Source: Streptomyces sp. GESEQ-35 (GTDB lineage: Bacteria > Actinomycetota > Actinomycetes > Streptomycetales > Streptomycetaceae). Taken from it: a DNA stretch of 64,000 nt. The position numbers were made by a program, and so were the translations under genes. This document shows positions 25,792 to 33,858 of the stretch, in pieces. The notes below the pieces were generated by a model. The model made no database searches and was not told the DNA's origin. It was given only the letters and a program-made list of their open reading frames with translations. The DNA lies in the NCBI RefSeq assembly GCF_017948485.1, contig NZ_JAFFSX010000003.1:62001-126000 (forward strand), written 5' to 3'. Position 1 is the stretch's first letter; the number at the start of each line of letters is the position of its first letter.

Positions 25792-28214
25792 AGGGCCCTG
25801 CCGCCCCCGTGGACCTCTCCGTCGTCATCCCCGCCTACAACGAAGAACGGCGTCTCGGCCCCACCCTCGACGCCATCGCCGGCTACCTCGGCGAGGACGA
25901 GGGCCGCTGGGGCGACTGGGAGATAATCGTCGCCGACGACGGCTCCACCGACGGCACCCGGGACCTGGTCACCGAGCGGCACGACCCCCGCGTCCGGCTC
26001 GTCGCCGGCCCCCGCAACCGCGGCAAGGGCCACGCCCTCCGCCTCGGCGTCGGCGCCTCCCGCGGCCGCCGAATCCTGGTCACCGACGCCGATCTGGCCG
26101 CCCCCATCGAGGAGTTGGAGCGGCTCGACAAGGCGTTCAGCGAGGGCTACGCGGCCGCGATCGGCTCACGTTCCGTGCCCGGCGCGACGATCGGAGACCG
26201 CCAGCATCCGCTGCGTGAGCTGCTCGGCCGCGCGGGCAACGTACTCATACGCCGGATAGCCGTCCCCGGCATCCGCGACACCCAGTGCGGCTTCAAGCTG
26301 TTCGACGGCGACCGTGCCCGCGAGGCCTTCGCCGACTCCCGCCTCGACGGCTGGGGCATCGACGTCGAGGTCCTCCAGCACTTCAGCCGGTCCGACTGGC
26401 CGGTCGCCGAGGTCCCGGTGCGCTGGTCGCACCAGTCGGGCTCGAAGGTCGGCGCCCTCGACTACGGCCGCGTCCTCGCCGAACTCGCCCGTCTCAAGGC
26501 CCGCACGCTCCGCCCGGCCGACGCCCTGGCCGTAGCGTTCTTCCTCCTGATGGCGGTCGTCCTCTACTCGGGCCGCTTCTTCGACCCGGACCACCGCTAC
26601 CTGCCGGACTCCATGAGGGACCAGAACCAGTGGGAGTGGTTCTTCGCGGTGACGGCCGACAACGTCGCCCACTTCCGCAACCCCCTCTTCACCGACCTCC
26701 AGGGCTTCCCGGACGGCGTGAACCTCATGGCCAACACGGTCATGCTCGGCCTGTCGGTCCCCTTCGCGCCGCTGACCCTGCTCGCGGGCCCGGCGATCTC
26801 CCTCAGCGTCGTCATGACGCTGGGCCTCGCCGCCACCGCCGCCGCCTGGTACTGGCTGATCGTGAAACGGGTCGTACGCCACCGCGCCGCGGCCTTCGTC
26901 GGGGCGTCCCTCGCGGCCTTCGCCCCGCCGATGGTCAGCCACGCCAACGCGCACCCGAACTTCATCATCCTGTTCATGATCCCGCTGATCATCGACCGTG
27001 CCCTGCGCCTGTGCGCGGGCACCCGGGTCGTACGGGACGGGATCGTGCTGGGCCTGATGGCGGCGTACCAGATCTTCCTCGGCGAGGAGCCCCTCCTCCT
27101 GGCGGCCATCGGCATGCTGCTGTTCGCCGCCGCCTACGGAGTCGTACGACGAGATGTGGCGAAGACGTCCTGGCGCCCCCTCCTCAAGGGCCTGCTGATC
27201 GGCGCCACGGTCTGCCTCCCCTTGGTCGTCTACCCCCTGGCCTGGCAGTTCTACGGCCCGCAGAGCTACCACAGCGTCCTGCACGGCGACAACGCGGGCA
27301 ACAGCCCGCTGGCCCTGCTCTCCTTCGCGGAGCGCTCGCTCATCGCGGGAGACGCGGACACGGCGAACGCCCTCTCCCTCAACCCCACCGAGCAGAACGC
27401 CTTCTACGGCTGGCCGCTGGTCGCCCTCGCCTTCGCGATCGTCGTACGGCTGTGGGAGCACACCCTGGTCAAGGCGCTGGCGTTCACGGCGGTCGCCGCG
27501 GCCTTCCTCTCCCTGGGCCCGGAGTTCCGCATCCCGCTGACGGACGTCGTCCTGCCCGGCCCCTGGGCGCTGCTCGCCGAGAAGCCGCTGTTCGAGTCGG
27601 TCATCGAGAGCCGGGTGGCGATGGTCTGCGCACCGGCGCTGGGCCTGCTGGTGGCGCTGGCCGTGGACGGACTGGCCGCCACCCGCCCCAGGACCACGCA
27701 GTACGTCGGCTTCCTCGGCGTCTGCCTCGCCCTGCTCCCCCTCGTCCCCGCCCCGCTGAAGGCGGTGGACCGCGCGGAGGTGCCGGCGTTCATCGCGGAC
27801 GGGACCTGGAAGTCGTACCTCGGAAAGGGCGAGTCACTCGTCCCGGTGCCCCTCCCGGATCCCGGCGACGCGGAGGCCCTGCACTGGCAGACGGTCGCCG
27901 ACATGGACTTCAAGCTCCCCGGCGGCTACTTCAACGGCCCCTACGGCGATGACCGCACCGGCATCTACGGCGCCGCCCCCCGCCACACCTCCAATCTCCT
28001 GCGGGAGGTGCGCTACACCGGCGAGGTTCCCGAGATCGGGGAGAACTGGCGCGAGGTGGCCCGGCAGGACTTCGAATTCTGGAAGGCCGGCGTGCTGGTG
28101 CTGGCGCCGCAGCCCAACGACGGCAAGCTGCGCGAGACGGTGGAGAAGCTGGTGGGCAGCCCTGGTAAGTGGACCGGCGGGGTGTGGGTATGGGACCTGC
28201 ACGCGGGGAGCTGA
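25788..28214 (+). CDS. GT2 glycosyltransferase fused to a large polytopic membrane domain
   Basis: An 808-residue protein beginning at the ATG that overlaps gntR. Residues about 8-240 are a dolichyl-phosphate-glucose/mannose synthase-like GT2 domain: LSVVIPAYNEERRLGPTLDA, VADDGSTDGT, VTDADLAAPI, and RDTQCGFKLF. From about 250 on it has roughly ten TM helices with conserved polar loops (ANAHPNFIILF, LGEEPLLLAAI), then a soluble C-terminal part of about 130 residues. The GT domain would make a polyprenyl-phosphate sugar, and the membrane part would transfer or flip it to an extracytoplasmic acceptor (protein or wall glycan). The acceptor is unknown. The long frame that starts at 25620 is rejected because it runs antiphase to gntR. 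Confidence 0.88.
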   Translation: MKGPAAPVDLSVVIPAYNEERRLGPTLDAIAGYLGEDEGRWGDWEIIVADDGSTDGTRDLVTERHDPRVRLVAGPRNRGKGHALRLGVGASRGRRILVTDADLAAPIEELERLDKAFSEGYAAAIGSRSVPGATIGDRQHPLRELLGRAGNVLIRRIAVPGIRDTQCGFKLFDGDRAREAFADSRLDGWGIDVEVLQHFSRSDWPVAEVPVRWSHQSGSKVGALDYGRVLAELARLKARTLRPADALAVAFFLLMAVVLYSGRFFDPDHRYLPDSMRDQNQWEWFFAVTADNVAHFRNPLFTDLQGFPDGVNLMANTVMLGLSVPFAPLTLLAGPAISLSVVMTLGLAATAAAWYWLIVKRVVRHRAAAFVGASLAAFAPPMVSHANAHPNFIILFMIPLIIDRALRLCAGTRVVRDGIVLGLMAAYQIFLGEEPLLLAAIGMLLFAAAYGVVRRDVAKTSWRPLLKGLLIGATVCLPLVVYPLAWQFYGPQSYHSVLHGDNAGNSPLALLSFAERSLIAGDADTANALSLNPTEQNAFYGWPLVALAFAIVVRLWEHTLVKALAFTAVAAAFLSLGPEFRIPLTDVVLPGPWALLAEKPLFESVIESRVAMVCAPALGLLVALAVDGLAATRPRTTQYVGFLGVCLALLPLVPAPLKAVDRAEVPAFIADGTWKSYLGKGESLVPVPLPDPGDAEALHWQTVADMDFKLPGGYFNGPYGDDRTGIYGAAPRHTSNLLREVRYTGEVPEIGENWREVARQDFEFWKAGVLVLAPQPNDGKLRETVEKLVGSPGKWTGGVWVWDLHAGS

Positions 28215-28273
28215 TCGGCACCGCACCGACTACTGTTCCTCTGTTCCTCCGAGTCGTTTCGAGGAGACCTCCT

Positions 28274-28924
28274 TTGGCCTGTGACCTGTGGCTGGTACCG
28301 CTTGTCGATGTGTTGTGCCACACCCCCGACAACCCGTTCGCCGAGGAACTCGCGCAATACAACAAGGTGCTGGCGGAGGCCGGGCTGCCACCGGTGCCGG
28401 TGTACCAGTACATGCCGGGCCTGACCGGCGAGGTCGCCCCGGTGGCCGGCTTCGACTACGACGCGCTGCACTTCCTGCGCCGCGTCTACCTGCTCCAGAT
28501 GTGCGGCCTCCCGGTGACGCCGGTGGACGACCTCGGCGGCGACTACGAACAGCTCCTGGAGATGTTCGAGACGACGGCCCAGCAGTCGCACCTGGTCTGG
28601 CACTACGACCATGCGGGCGCGTACGTCCCGGTCGAGTTCCCGCACCCGCTGTCGAGCGACGAACTCCTCGCGGGCGGCGGCCCGTTGGGCTCCTCGCAAT
28701 CGCTGCTGCGCGAGCTGGAGTTCGTAGCGGCCTCGATCGGCATCGACCCGGCCAACCCGCCGGCCGCGCCGCAGGCCCCACTGGCCCCCACGGAGCTGGA
28801 GGAACCGGCGGTCCCCGCCCCCTACGACCCCAGCCCCTTCGCCCGCGAACGGCACGTCTGGCTGGGCCTGCACGCGGCGGCGACGCGGAGCCTGGCACAG
28901 GGGTCGATGATCATCTTCAGCTGA
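28274..28924 (+). CDS. Conserved hypothetical protein, TTG start
   Basis: About 216 residues. The TTG at 28274-28276 is preceded at 7 nt by GAGGAG, and the protein then begins LACDLWLVPLVDVLCHTPDN. It contains FDYDALHFLRRVYLLQMCGL, VDDLGGDYEQLLEMFETTAQ, and a Pro-rich stretch (PANPPAAPQAPLAPTELEEP) before the C-terminal HVWLGLHAAATRSLAQGSM. No signal peptide or TM helix is seen. I recognise it only as a conserved Streptomyces protein of unknown function. It lies 59 bp after the glycosyltransferase on the same strand and may share its transcript. Confidence 0.75.
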   Translation: MACDLWLVPLVDVLCHTPDNPFAEELAQYNKVLAEAGLPPVPVYQYMPGLTGEVAPVAGFDYDALHFLRRVYLLQMCGLPVTPVDDLGGDYEQLLEMFETTAQQSHLVWHYDHAGAYVPVEFPHPLSSDELLAGGGPLGSSQSLLRELEFVAASIGIDPANPPAAPQAPLAPTELEEPAVPAPYDPSPFARERHVWLGLHAAATRSLAQGSMIIFS

Positions 28925-28927
28925 GGG

Positions 28928-29221
28928 TCAGCGGCCCAGCGCCGAAAGCCCCTTCTGAAGGTCCTCCGGGTTCATGACCGGCGTGTACGAGACATCGGCA
29001 CCGAGCTCCAGGAAGAACGGCTCGGCGATCGCCGGCATCTGGGAGCTGTCCTGCATGTCGAAGACGAGGAAGCAGGTGCGGTGGCCGTTGTCGGCGGTGA
29101 AATAGGCCGCCTCCGGCTTGACCTGCTCCATGGAGGACTGCATCAGCTTCCCCAAAGTGCCATTCCGTATGGCCTCGTTCGACCTCTCCGTGTCGAATTG
29201 TGCCCTGAGCAGAACGCGCAT
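28928..29221 (-). CDS. Small conserved protein, possible dimeric alpha-beta barrel
   Basis: A 97-residue protein starting at the ATG 29219-29221. It reads MRVLLRAQFDTERSNEAI, a helix KLMQSSMEQVKPEAAYFTAD, then GHRTCFLVFDMQDSSQMPAI and a C-terminal FLELGADVSYTPVMN. The alternation of strands and helices, and length near 100, recall the small dimeric alpha-beta-barrel families. Function unknown. It is convergent with the TTG-start gene, with only 3 bp between stops. Confidence 0.7.
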   Translation of the reverse strand: MRVLLRAQFDTERSNEAIRNGTLGKLMQSSMEQVKPEAAYFTADNGHRTCFLVFDMQDSSQMPAIAEPFFLELGADVSYTPVMNPEDLQKGLSALGR

Positions 29222-29378
29222 CGCACTCACCTTCTTCTTGTCGACGCACGACCGGTGCGGCCGCACGGCACGCACACTTTCAGGGTATGCCTATATGCCA
29301 CATTCCGGGCGAACGGGGCGAATCAGCCGGGGCGGGCAGGGAGTCGGAGGTTGCCTGCCCGCCCCGGCCCGGGTGCCG

Positions 29379-29831
29379 TCAGTTCTGCTCGACGATGCGG
29401 ATGGCGCGGATGCCGGTACCGCGATAGCGCGTAGGCGTCCTGGTCAGGACGGGGCGACCTCGCGGCCACTCGACGGTCGGCAGAGCGAGGTGCAGCACGT
29501 GAGCGCCGCTCCAGTCGGGCTCGCCCTTCCCGCTCTGCTCCTCGTCCCCGACGGCCGCCGTCCGGAGCCGCTTACCCACGGCGGTCGCCGCCACGAAGTC
29601 GAGCCCCTCGATGTTCACGGAGGGCAGCGCGCCCAGATGCTCGGCGACCCCGGCCCGCTCCTGCTCGGCAGCGGCGAGGCTGAGCGCCGGGATGTAGACC
29701 CGTAGGGCCGGGTCCTTCTCGGCCTCGACGACGAGCCGCGAGGCCATGCTGTTCCCTGCCCCGAGGGCAAGCGCGGCCGTGTCGTCAAAGATGACGGCAC
29801 GCGGCAGCGGATATCGGTCCTTCTCAGTCAC
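29379..29831 (-). CDS. PIN-like toxin of a type II toxin-antitoxin pair
   Basis: A 150-residue protein starting at the GTG 29829-29831, overlapping the antitoxin stop by GTGA. A PIN-like order is seen: acidic AVIFDDTAALALGAGNSMAS near the N-terminus, a helix-rich middle PALSLAAAEQERAGVAEHLG, then DWSGAHVLHLALPT, and a late GRPVLTRTPTRYRG. PIN toxins are Mg-dependent RNases. The usual final Asp in the TxDP-like loop is replaced here (TRTPTRYRG), so activity is uncertain. Confidence 0.65.
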   Translation of the reverse strand: MTEKDRYPLPRAVIFDDTAALALGAGNSMASRLVVEAEKDPALRVYIPALSLAAAEQERAGVAEHLGALPSVNIEGLDFVAATAVGKRLRTAAVGDEEQSGKGEPDWSGAHVLHLALPTVEWPRGRPVLTRTPTRYRGTGIRAIRIVEQN

Positions 29832-30094
29832 TGGACCTCCCCGATCCGCCCGGCCTCGAGGTCGGCCCACAGCTTCTCGCCGGCCTTCTCGTCCTCCTCG
29901 GTGTACGGCCTGCCGAGGAAGTGCTCCTCCACGTACGCCTTGGTCTCCTCGTACCGTTTGCGCAGCTCTTCCTTGGTGGGCGTGGCCCCGGCCAGTTCCG
30001 CCAGGAGGTCCCGCATGCTCATCCCCCGCTCCCTGGCCAGCTCCTGAAGGCGGTCTCGGACAGCGGGGTCGACCTTGATCGTGGTGTCAGCCAT
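29828..30094 (-). CDS. Antitoxin of the PIN toxin-antitoxin pair
   Basis: An 88-residue protein from the ATG 30092-30094. The N-terminal ribbon-helix-helix-like or Arc-like segment reads TTIKVDPAVRDRLQELARER, followed by GMSMRDLLAEL. A charged C-terminal helix (KRYEETKAYVEEHFLGR, then KAGEKLWADLEAG) probably binds the toxin. It precedes and overlaps the toxin gene. In such pairs the antitoxin represses its own operon. The longer frame upstream to 30319 is not supported. Confidence 0.75.
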   Translation of the reverse strand: MADTTIKVDPAVRDRLQELARERGMSMRDLLAELAGATPTKEELRKRYEETKAYVEEHFLGRPYTEEDEKAGEKLWADLEAGRIGEVQ

Positions 30095-30120
30095 GAGCAC
30101 AGTATACTGGCGGTATACCA
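30095..30120 (-). promoter_or_regulatory. Toxin-antitoxin promoter/operator with two GTATAC sites
   Basis: GTATAC occurs at 30102-30107 and again at 30113-30118, so the two 6-bp palindromes are 11 bp apart. On the minus strand TATACT (30101-30106) ends 6 nt before the antitoxin ATG, with no Shine-Dalgarno sequence, suggesting a leaderless transcript. No good -35 box was found. The GTATAC pair overlapping the -10 is a natural place for autorepression. Confidence 0.5.
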
Positions 30121-30209
30121 CCTCGGGGCGTACGAGTGTGACGGTCATCGACTCTCCGTTTCTTTCGATGGGCCCGGCGCGCGAATGCGGGCCGGGAGTC
30201 TGTGTGTGC

Positions 30210-30779
30210 CTACGCGGGCACCGGACGCCCACTCCGCAACCGGTCCTCGACGAGGGCGCGCGCCGAGCGCACCGGCTGCGGCGGCCAGCCGTACACCAGC
30301 GCCGCCCGCACCTGGGCACTGCTGGCCCCTCGCGCCCACCGTTCCTCGACGAGCGGCGCGAGCCGCAGCGCCTCGGTGGCGTCGAGTGTGAGCCGGGAAT
30401 CGATCAGCCCGAGCGAGATGAGCAGCTGCGCGGCGAGCGCGGTATGCCTGCTCGGCACGTGCCGATCCCGGACTTTTTCGGTTTCACCCATTGGTGGCTC
30501 GACTTCGCACGGGGCGTCGAACACCTTGTAAACGAGGGGGAGTTGACCCGCCTCCCCATCCCCGGGCACCACCCGCCGCAGATACCGCGGTTCATCCAGC
30601 TCACGCAGGGCGGCGGCGATCCGAGCCCGATCCTGCGGGCACTGCGCGGCAAGGCCGCCCGGGAGGGTCAAAAGGTACGTCAGTGCGCTCACCGCGCACC
30701 GGGAGATGCGCCGGTAGCGGAGGAGGGCCGCCAAGAGGCCTGAAAAGACGCGCGCAGGCGTCGTACGATGAAAACGCAT
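30210..30779 (-). CDS. Helix-turn-helix protein of the same type as the broken gene at 9433-10320
   Basis: A 189-residue protein. An N-terminal region (CAVSALTYLLTLPGGLAAQC) and a helical segment DRARIAAALRELDEPRYLRR resemble a winged-helix core. The C-terminal half, HTALAAQLLISLGLIDSRLT, then TEALRLAPLVEERWARGASS and RAALVYGWPPQP, resembles a domain that I recall in a Streptomyces HTH family, often near mobile or accessory genes. The start at 30779 is taken from the frame; the true start could be internal. Function unknown; a DNA-binding role is inferred. Confidence 0.6.
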   Translation of the reverse strand: MRFHRTTPARVFSGLLAALLRYRRISRCAVSALTYLLTLPGGLAAQCPQDRARIAAALRELDEPRYLRRVVPGDGEAGQLPLVYKVFDAPCEVEPPMGETEKVRDRHVPSRHTALAAQLLISLGLIDSRLTLDATEALRLAPLVEERWARGASSAQVRAALVYGWPPQPVRSARALVEDRLRSGRPVPA

Positions 30780-30804
30780 CCGGAGGGTCTTCTCCTGGTG
30801 TCAA

Positions 30805-30833
30805 GCCCCCGGGTGTTGGCGCACCGCGGGGGC
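30805..30833. terminator. GC-rich hairpin
   Basis: GCCCCCG (30805-30811) pairs with CGGGGGC (30827-30833), and an inner GGTG/CACC pairing extends the stem. It lies just after the end of the minus-strand gene at 30922-31284 and before the HTH gene, so it probably terminates the former. Confidence 0.6.
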
Positions 30834-30921
30834 ATTTCGTTCGTTGGGCGTGACTCTACGGGCACGCAGAGCGACGAATGCAAGCCGAAACCACCTTTTC
30901 CCAGGCGGAAGTTCATGTTCT

Positions 30922-31284
30922 TCACCCCTGCGAGTGAAGGGCGGTGCGCAGCAGGAGCGTGTGTACGAGGTGGTCGGCAGCCGTCGGGCGGTAGCGCCAA
31001 CTCAAGGGCCAGGTCAGGCCATTGATCGCCGGAACCGGGATGTACGAGACGTGGTCCGGGCCGGCGGTGAGGCGGGTGACGCCGACGGGCCACGGGCGGT
31101 GAGACGTACTGCCGACGGGCACGAGGAAGTAGACCCCGCGGCGTCCGGTTGCCGTCTCGACGATCGGCCCCGGATCACCGCCGGTCATCCGGGCGAGACG
31201 GTCAGCGAGGGTTCGGCCATCCTCGCCGTCGATCCTGAGGGCGTCGAACTGGACGCCTGCCTTGCGGAGTTGGACGCCGGTCAC
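30922..31284 (-). CDS. Conserved hypothetical protein
   Basis: About 120 residues from a GTG at 31282-31284; no clear ribosome-binding site is seen, so the start is provisional. It contains VQLRKAGVQFDALRIDGEDG, GRRGVYFLVPVGSTSHRPWP, then LTAGPDHVSYIPVPAINGLT and WPLSWRYRPTAADHLVH. The GPIV...GVYFLVP...YVPVPA pattern resembles a family of Streptomyces hypothetical proteins of accessory regions. No catalytic residues were recognised. It is divergent from the broken DUF5753 regulator with only about 70 bp between them. Confidence 0.6.
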   Translation of the reverse strand: MTGVQLRKAGVQFDALRIDGEDGRTLADRLARMTGGDPGPIVETATGRRGVYFLVPVGSTSHRPWPVGVTRLTAGPDHVSYIPVPAINGLTWPLSWRYRPTAADHLVHTLLLRTALHSQG

Positions 31285-31321
31285 CGGGGCACAGTTGTGT
31301 GGCGACGTCGGCAGTTGTGAC

Positions 31322-31349
31322 CGGTTGAGTTCGGTTGAGTTCGGAGGTG
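31322..31349 (+). promoter_or_regulatory. 10-bp tandem repeat and strong ribosome-binding site before the broken regulator
   Basis: CGGTTGAGTT occurs twice in tandem (31322-31331 and 31332-31341), immediately followed by GGAGGTGA (31342-31349), a near-perfect Shine-Dalgarno sequence 6 nt before the ATG at 31356. The repeat may be an operator. Confidence 0.45.
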
Positions 31350-31355
31350 ACCGCA

Positions 31356-32161
31356 ATGGCGCGGGCGGAGAACAAGACGGAGGCAGGCGGTACGGCCCAC
31401 ATGGTCGCCGCCCTGGCGAAAGCGCTGCGGAAGCAACAGGGGCTGTCACAGCCGCAGTTGGGCGATCTGCTCGGGTACACGGCATCGGCGGTGGGTTGGG
31501 CGTCTTCCAGAAGGCGCGCAAATGGATGCTGCTGGAGAAGTACCCCACACGCTTCCGCGGGTTCTCGGAGTTGGAGGCCGGGGCGATCACGCTCTGCTCG
31601 TACATGACGCTGGTGGTCGACGGCCTGTTCCAGACGGAGGACTACGCGCGGGCGCTGATCGGCGGCAGCTATCCGCCCGTGTCCGAGCAGAAGCGCGAAG
31701 AGCTGGTCGAAGCGCGGCTCGCCCGCCGGGCACTCTTCGACTGGAACTCCGCCCCGTTGATCGAGCTGATCCTCGAAGAGAGCGTGCTGCGGCGGCCGTT
31801 CGGCAGCTGGGAGATTCTGCGCGGGCAGCTGCGCTCGCTCGCCGAGGACGCCCGGAGGGACAATGTCTGTGTGCAGGTGCTGCCCCTGGACCGCGGATTG
31901 CGCGGAACGTACGCGGGCGACCGCGGCGCCATGAAACTCGTGGAGACCAAGGACCACCAGCACGTCGTCTACATGGAGATCGAGGACCAGGGCATTCTGA
32001 TCAGCGATCCGGCCGAGGCGTCCCAACTGGCGCACCGCTATGCGAGGATCCGCGCACAGGCCCTGAGCCCCGACGAATCACTGGACCTCAGTCGGCGACG
32101 ACAACCCGGAGAGCTCGGTACTGACAGCCGTCCTGTTCGCCGGACTCCCATTCCAGGGTGA
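31356..32161 (+). pseudogene. Broken HTH / DUF5753 regulator
   Basis: It starts MARAENKTEAGGTAHMVAAL with a helix-turn-helix beginning QQGLSQPQLGDLLGYTASAV. It then loses frame near 31490-31500. The rest of a DUF5753 regulator continues in another frame: GVFQKARKWMLLEKYPTRFR, TLVVDGLFQTEDYARALIGG, ELILEESVLRRPFGSWEILR, VQVLPLDRGLRGTYAGDRGA, and LAHRYARIRAQALSPDESLD. About 25 residues that normally link the HTH to the next domain are missing, so a small deletion plus frameshift is likely. The 3' end overlaps the convergent cold-shock-like gene. The good ribosome-binding site suggests recent loss. Confidence 0.75.
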
Positions 32162-32303
32162 CTTTCTGGCCCGCGGCGAGGGAACGGAACCCCGGCATCT
32201 CCACGGCGGAGAAGTGCGCCCAGCATCCTCCGGGCGTCTCGCCGGAGTCGAGGACTCCCCAGCCCTGCTCGTCGTCCCATTCACGAACCGTCGCCCGAGT
32301 CAT
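32088..32303 (-). CDS. Cold-shock-domain-like small protein
   Basis: A 71-residue protein: REWDDEQGWGVLDSGETPGG, then CWAHFSAVEMPGFRSLAAGQ, KVTLEWE and a C-terminal YRALRVVV. The order matches a cold-shock (OB-fold) domain, but RNP1 and RNP2 are degenerate (GWGVLDS and CWAHFS instead of KGFGFI and VFVHFS), as in the divergent actinobacterial forms. It would bind single-stranded nucleic acid. It overlaps the tail of the broken DUF5753 frame on the other strand. Confidence 0.78.
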   Translation of the reverse strand: MTRATVREWDDEQGWGVLDSGETPGGCWAHFSAVEMPGFRSLAAGQKVTLEWESGEQDGCQYRALRVVVAD

Positions 32304-32373
32304 GAGGGCATCGTGACAGGCCCGCGCCCCCGGCCGGGCACTGGCCTCGCCGGGGGCGCGTTCATCTTCCCTG

Positions 32374-33657
32374 TCAGAGGAACGAGTTGATCTCGATCGT
32401 CTCGTCCCGGCCCGGGCCCACGCCGATCGCGGAGATCGGGGCGCCGGACATCTCCTCCAGCGCCTTGACGTAGTCCTGGGCGTTCTTCGGCAGGTCCGCG
32501 AAGGTCTTGGCCTTCGAGATGTCCTCCGACCAGCCGGGCAGCATCTCGTAGATCGGCTTCGCGTGGTGGAAGTCGGACTGGGAGTACGGGAGTTCCTCGA
32601 CGCGTCGGCCGTCGATCTCGTACGCGACGCAGACCGGAATCTGCTCCCAGCCGGTCAGGACGTCCAGCTTGGTGAGGAAGAAGTCCGTCAGGCCGTTGAC
32701 CCGGGTCGCGTACCTTGCGATCACCGCGTCGAACCAGCCGCAGCGGCGGTCACGGCCGGTGGTGACACCGCGTTCGCCGCCGATGCGACGCAGCGCCTCG
32801 CCGTCCTCGTCGAAGAGCTCGGTCGGGAACGGGCCCGCGCCGACTCGGGTCGTGTACGCCTTGAGGATGCCGATGACTCGGCTGATCTTCGTCGGGCCCA
32901 CGCCCGCGCCCGTGCAGGCGCCGCCCGCTGTCGGGTTCGACGACGTCACGAACGGATACGTGCCGTGGTCGATGTCCAGCAGCGTGCCCTGACCGCCCTC
33001 GAAGAGGACGACCTTGTTCTCCTCCAGGGCCCGGTTGAGGACCAGGACCGTGTCGGCGACGTACGGTTCGAGCCGGTCGGCGTAGGTCAGCAGCTCCTCG
33101 ACGACCTGGTCGACGGCGATCGCGCGCCGGTTGAAGAGCTTGGTGAGGATCTGGTTCTTGATGTCGAGGGCCGCCTCGACCTTCTGGGTGAGGATCGACT
33201 CGTCGTAGAGGTCCTGGACGCGGATGCCGACGCGGTTGATCTTGTCCGCGTAGGTGGGGCCGATACCGCGGCCGGTCGTGCCGATCTTCCGCTTCCCGAG
33301 GAAGCGTTCCGTCACCTTGTCCACCGTCACGTTGTACGGCGTGATGATGTGAGCGTTTCCGCTGATCAGGAGCTTCGACGTGTCGACGCCGCGCTCGTTC
33401 AGCCCGTTCAGCTCGGAGAACAGGACCGACGGGTCGACGACGACACCGTTGCCGATGACCGGGGTGCACCCCGGGGACAGGATTCCGGAAGGGAGGAGGT
33501 GCAGGGCGTACTTCTGATCGCCCACGACTACCGTGTGGCCGGCGTTGTTGCCGCCCTGGTAGCGCACCACATAGTCGACGGAGCCGCCTAGCAGGTCCGT
33601 CGCCTTTCCCTTGCCTTCGTCACCCCACTGAGCACCGAGCAGCACAAGTGCGGGCAC
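32374..33657 (-). CDS. purA: Adenylosuccinate synthetase
   Basis: A 427-residue enzyme of AMP synthesis that converts IMP, aspartate and GTP to adenylosuccinate. It starts at the GTG 33655-33657. Diagnostic elements: [16 protein letters not shown] at the N-terminus, GGNNAGHTV, the IMP loop with [34 protein letters not shown], and a C-terminal RDETI. Full length. It is divergent from the diacylglycerol-kinase-like gene. Monocistronic as far as can be seen. Confidence 0.97.
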   Translation of the reverse strand: MPALVLLGAQWGDEGKGKATDLLGGSVDYVVRYQGGNNAGHTVVVGDQKYALHLLPSGILSPGCTPVIGNGVVVDPSVLFSELNGLNERGVDTSKLLISGNAHIITPYNVTVDKVTERFLGKRKIGTTGRGIGPTYADKINRVGIRVQDLYDESILTQKVEAALDIKNQILTKLFNRRAIAVDQVVEELLTYADRLEPYVADTVLVLNRALEENKVVLFEGGQGTLLDIDHGTYPFVTSSNPTAGGACTGAGVGPTKISRVIGILKAYTTRVGAGPFPTELFDEDGEALRRIGGERGVTTGRDRRCGWFDAVIARYATRVNGLTDFFLTKLDVLTGWEQIPVCVAYEIDGRRVEELPYSQSDFHHAKPIYEMLPGWSEDISKAKTFADLPKNAQDYVKALEEMSGAPISAIGVGPGRDETIEINSFL

Positions 33658-33797
33658 GCGCGTACACCCCTTCCGGGCGGGGCATGTCCAAGGTCAGGGG
33701 CGTACGCGACATTGACTGTGCCTCGCACAGCCTGTTTCGTACACCGGCGGCCTTCGTTGGCCGCAACCCGTCGGACCGGATGCCCCGGAATAGACGA

Positions 33798-33825
33798 AGC
33801 CCCTGGCGCAATAGCGCAAGGGGCT
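33798..33825. promoter_or_regulatory. 12-bp hairpin between purA and the DAGK-like gene
   Basis: AGCCCCTGGCGC (33798-33809) can pair with GCGCAAGGGGCT (33814-33825) with one mismatch and a 4-nt AATA loop. It ends 33 nt upstream of the ATG at 33859. As no gene ends here (the two neighbours diverge), it is more likely a leader structure or attenuator than an ordinary terminator. Confidence 0.5.
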
Positions 33826-33858
33826 CTTGCACAAAGATGCTACCCGAGGAAGCGAGGC

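Noticed and set aside
32563-33591. 342-codon plus-strand frame opposite purA
   Set aside because: Val/Asp/Leu-rich shadow of purA without ribosome-binding site or family.
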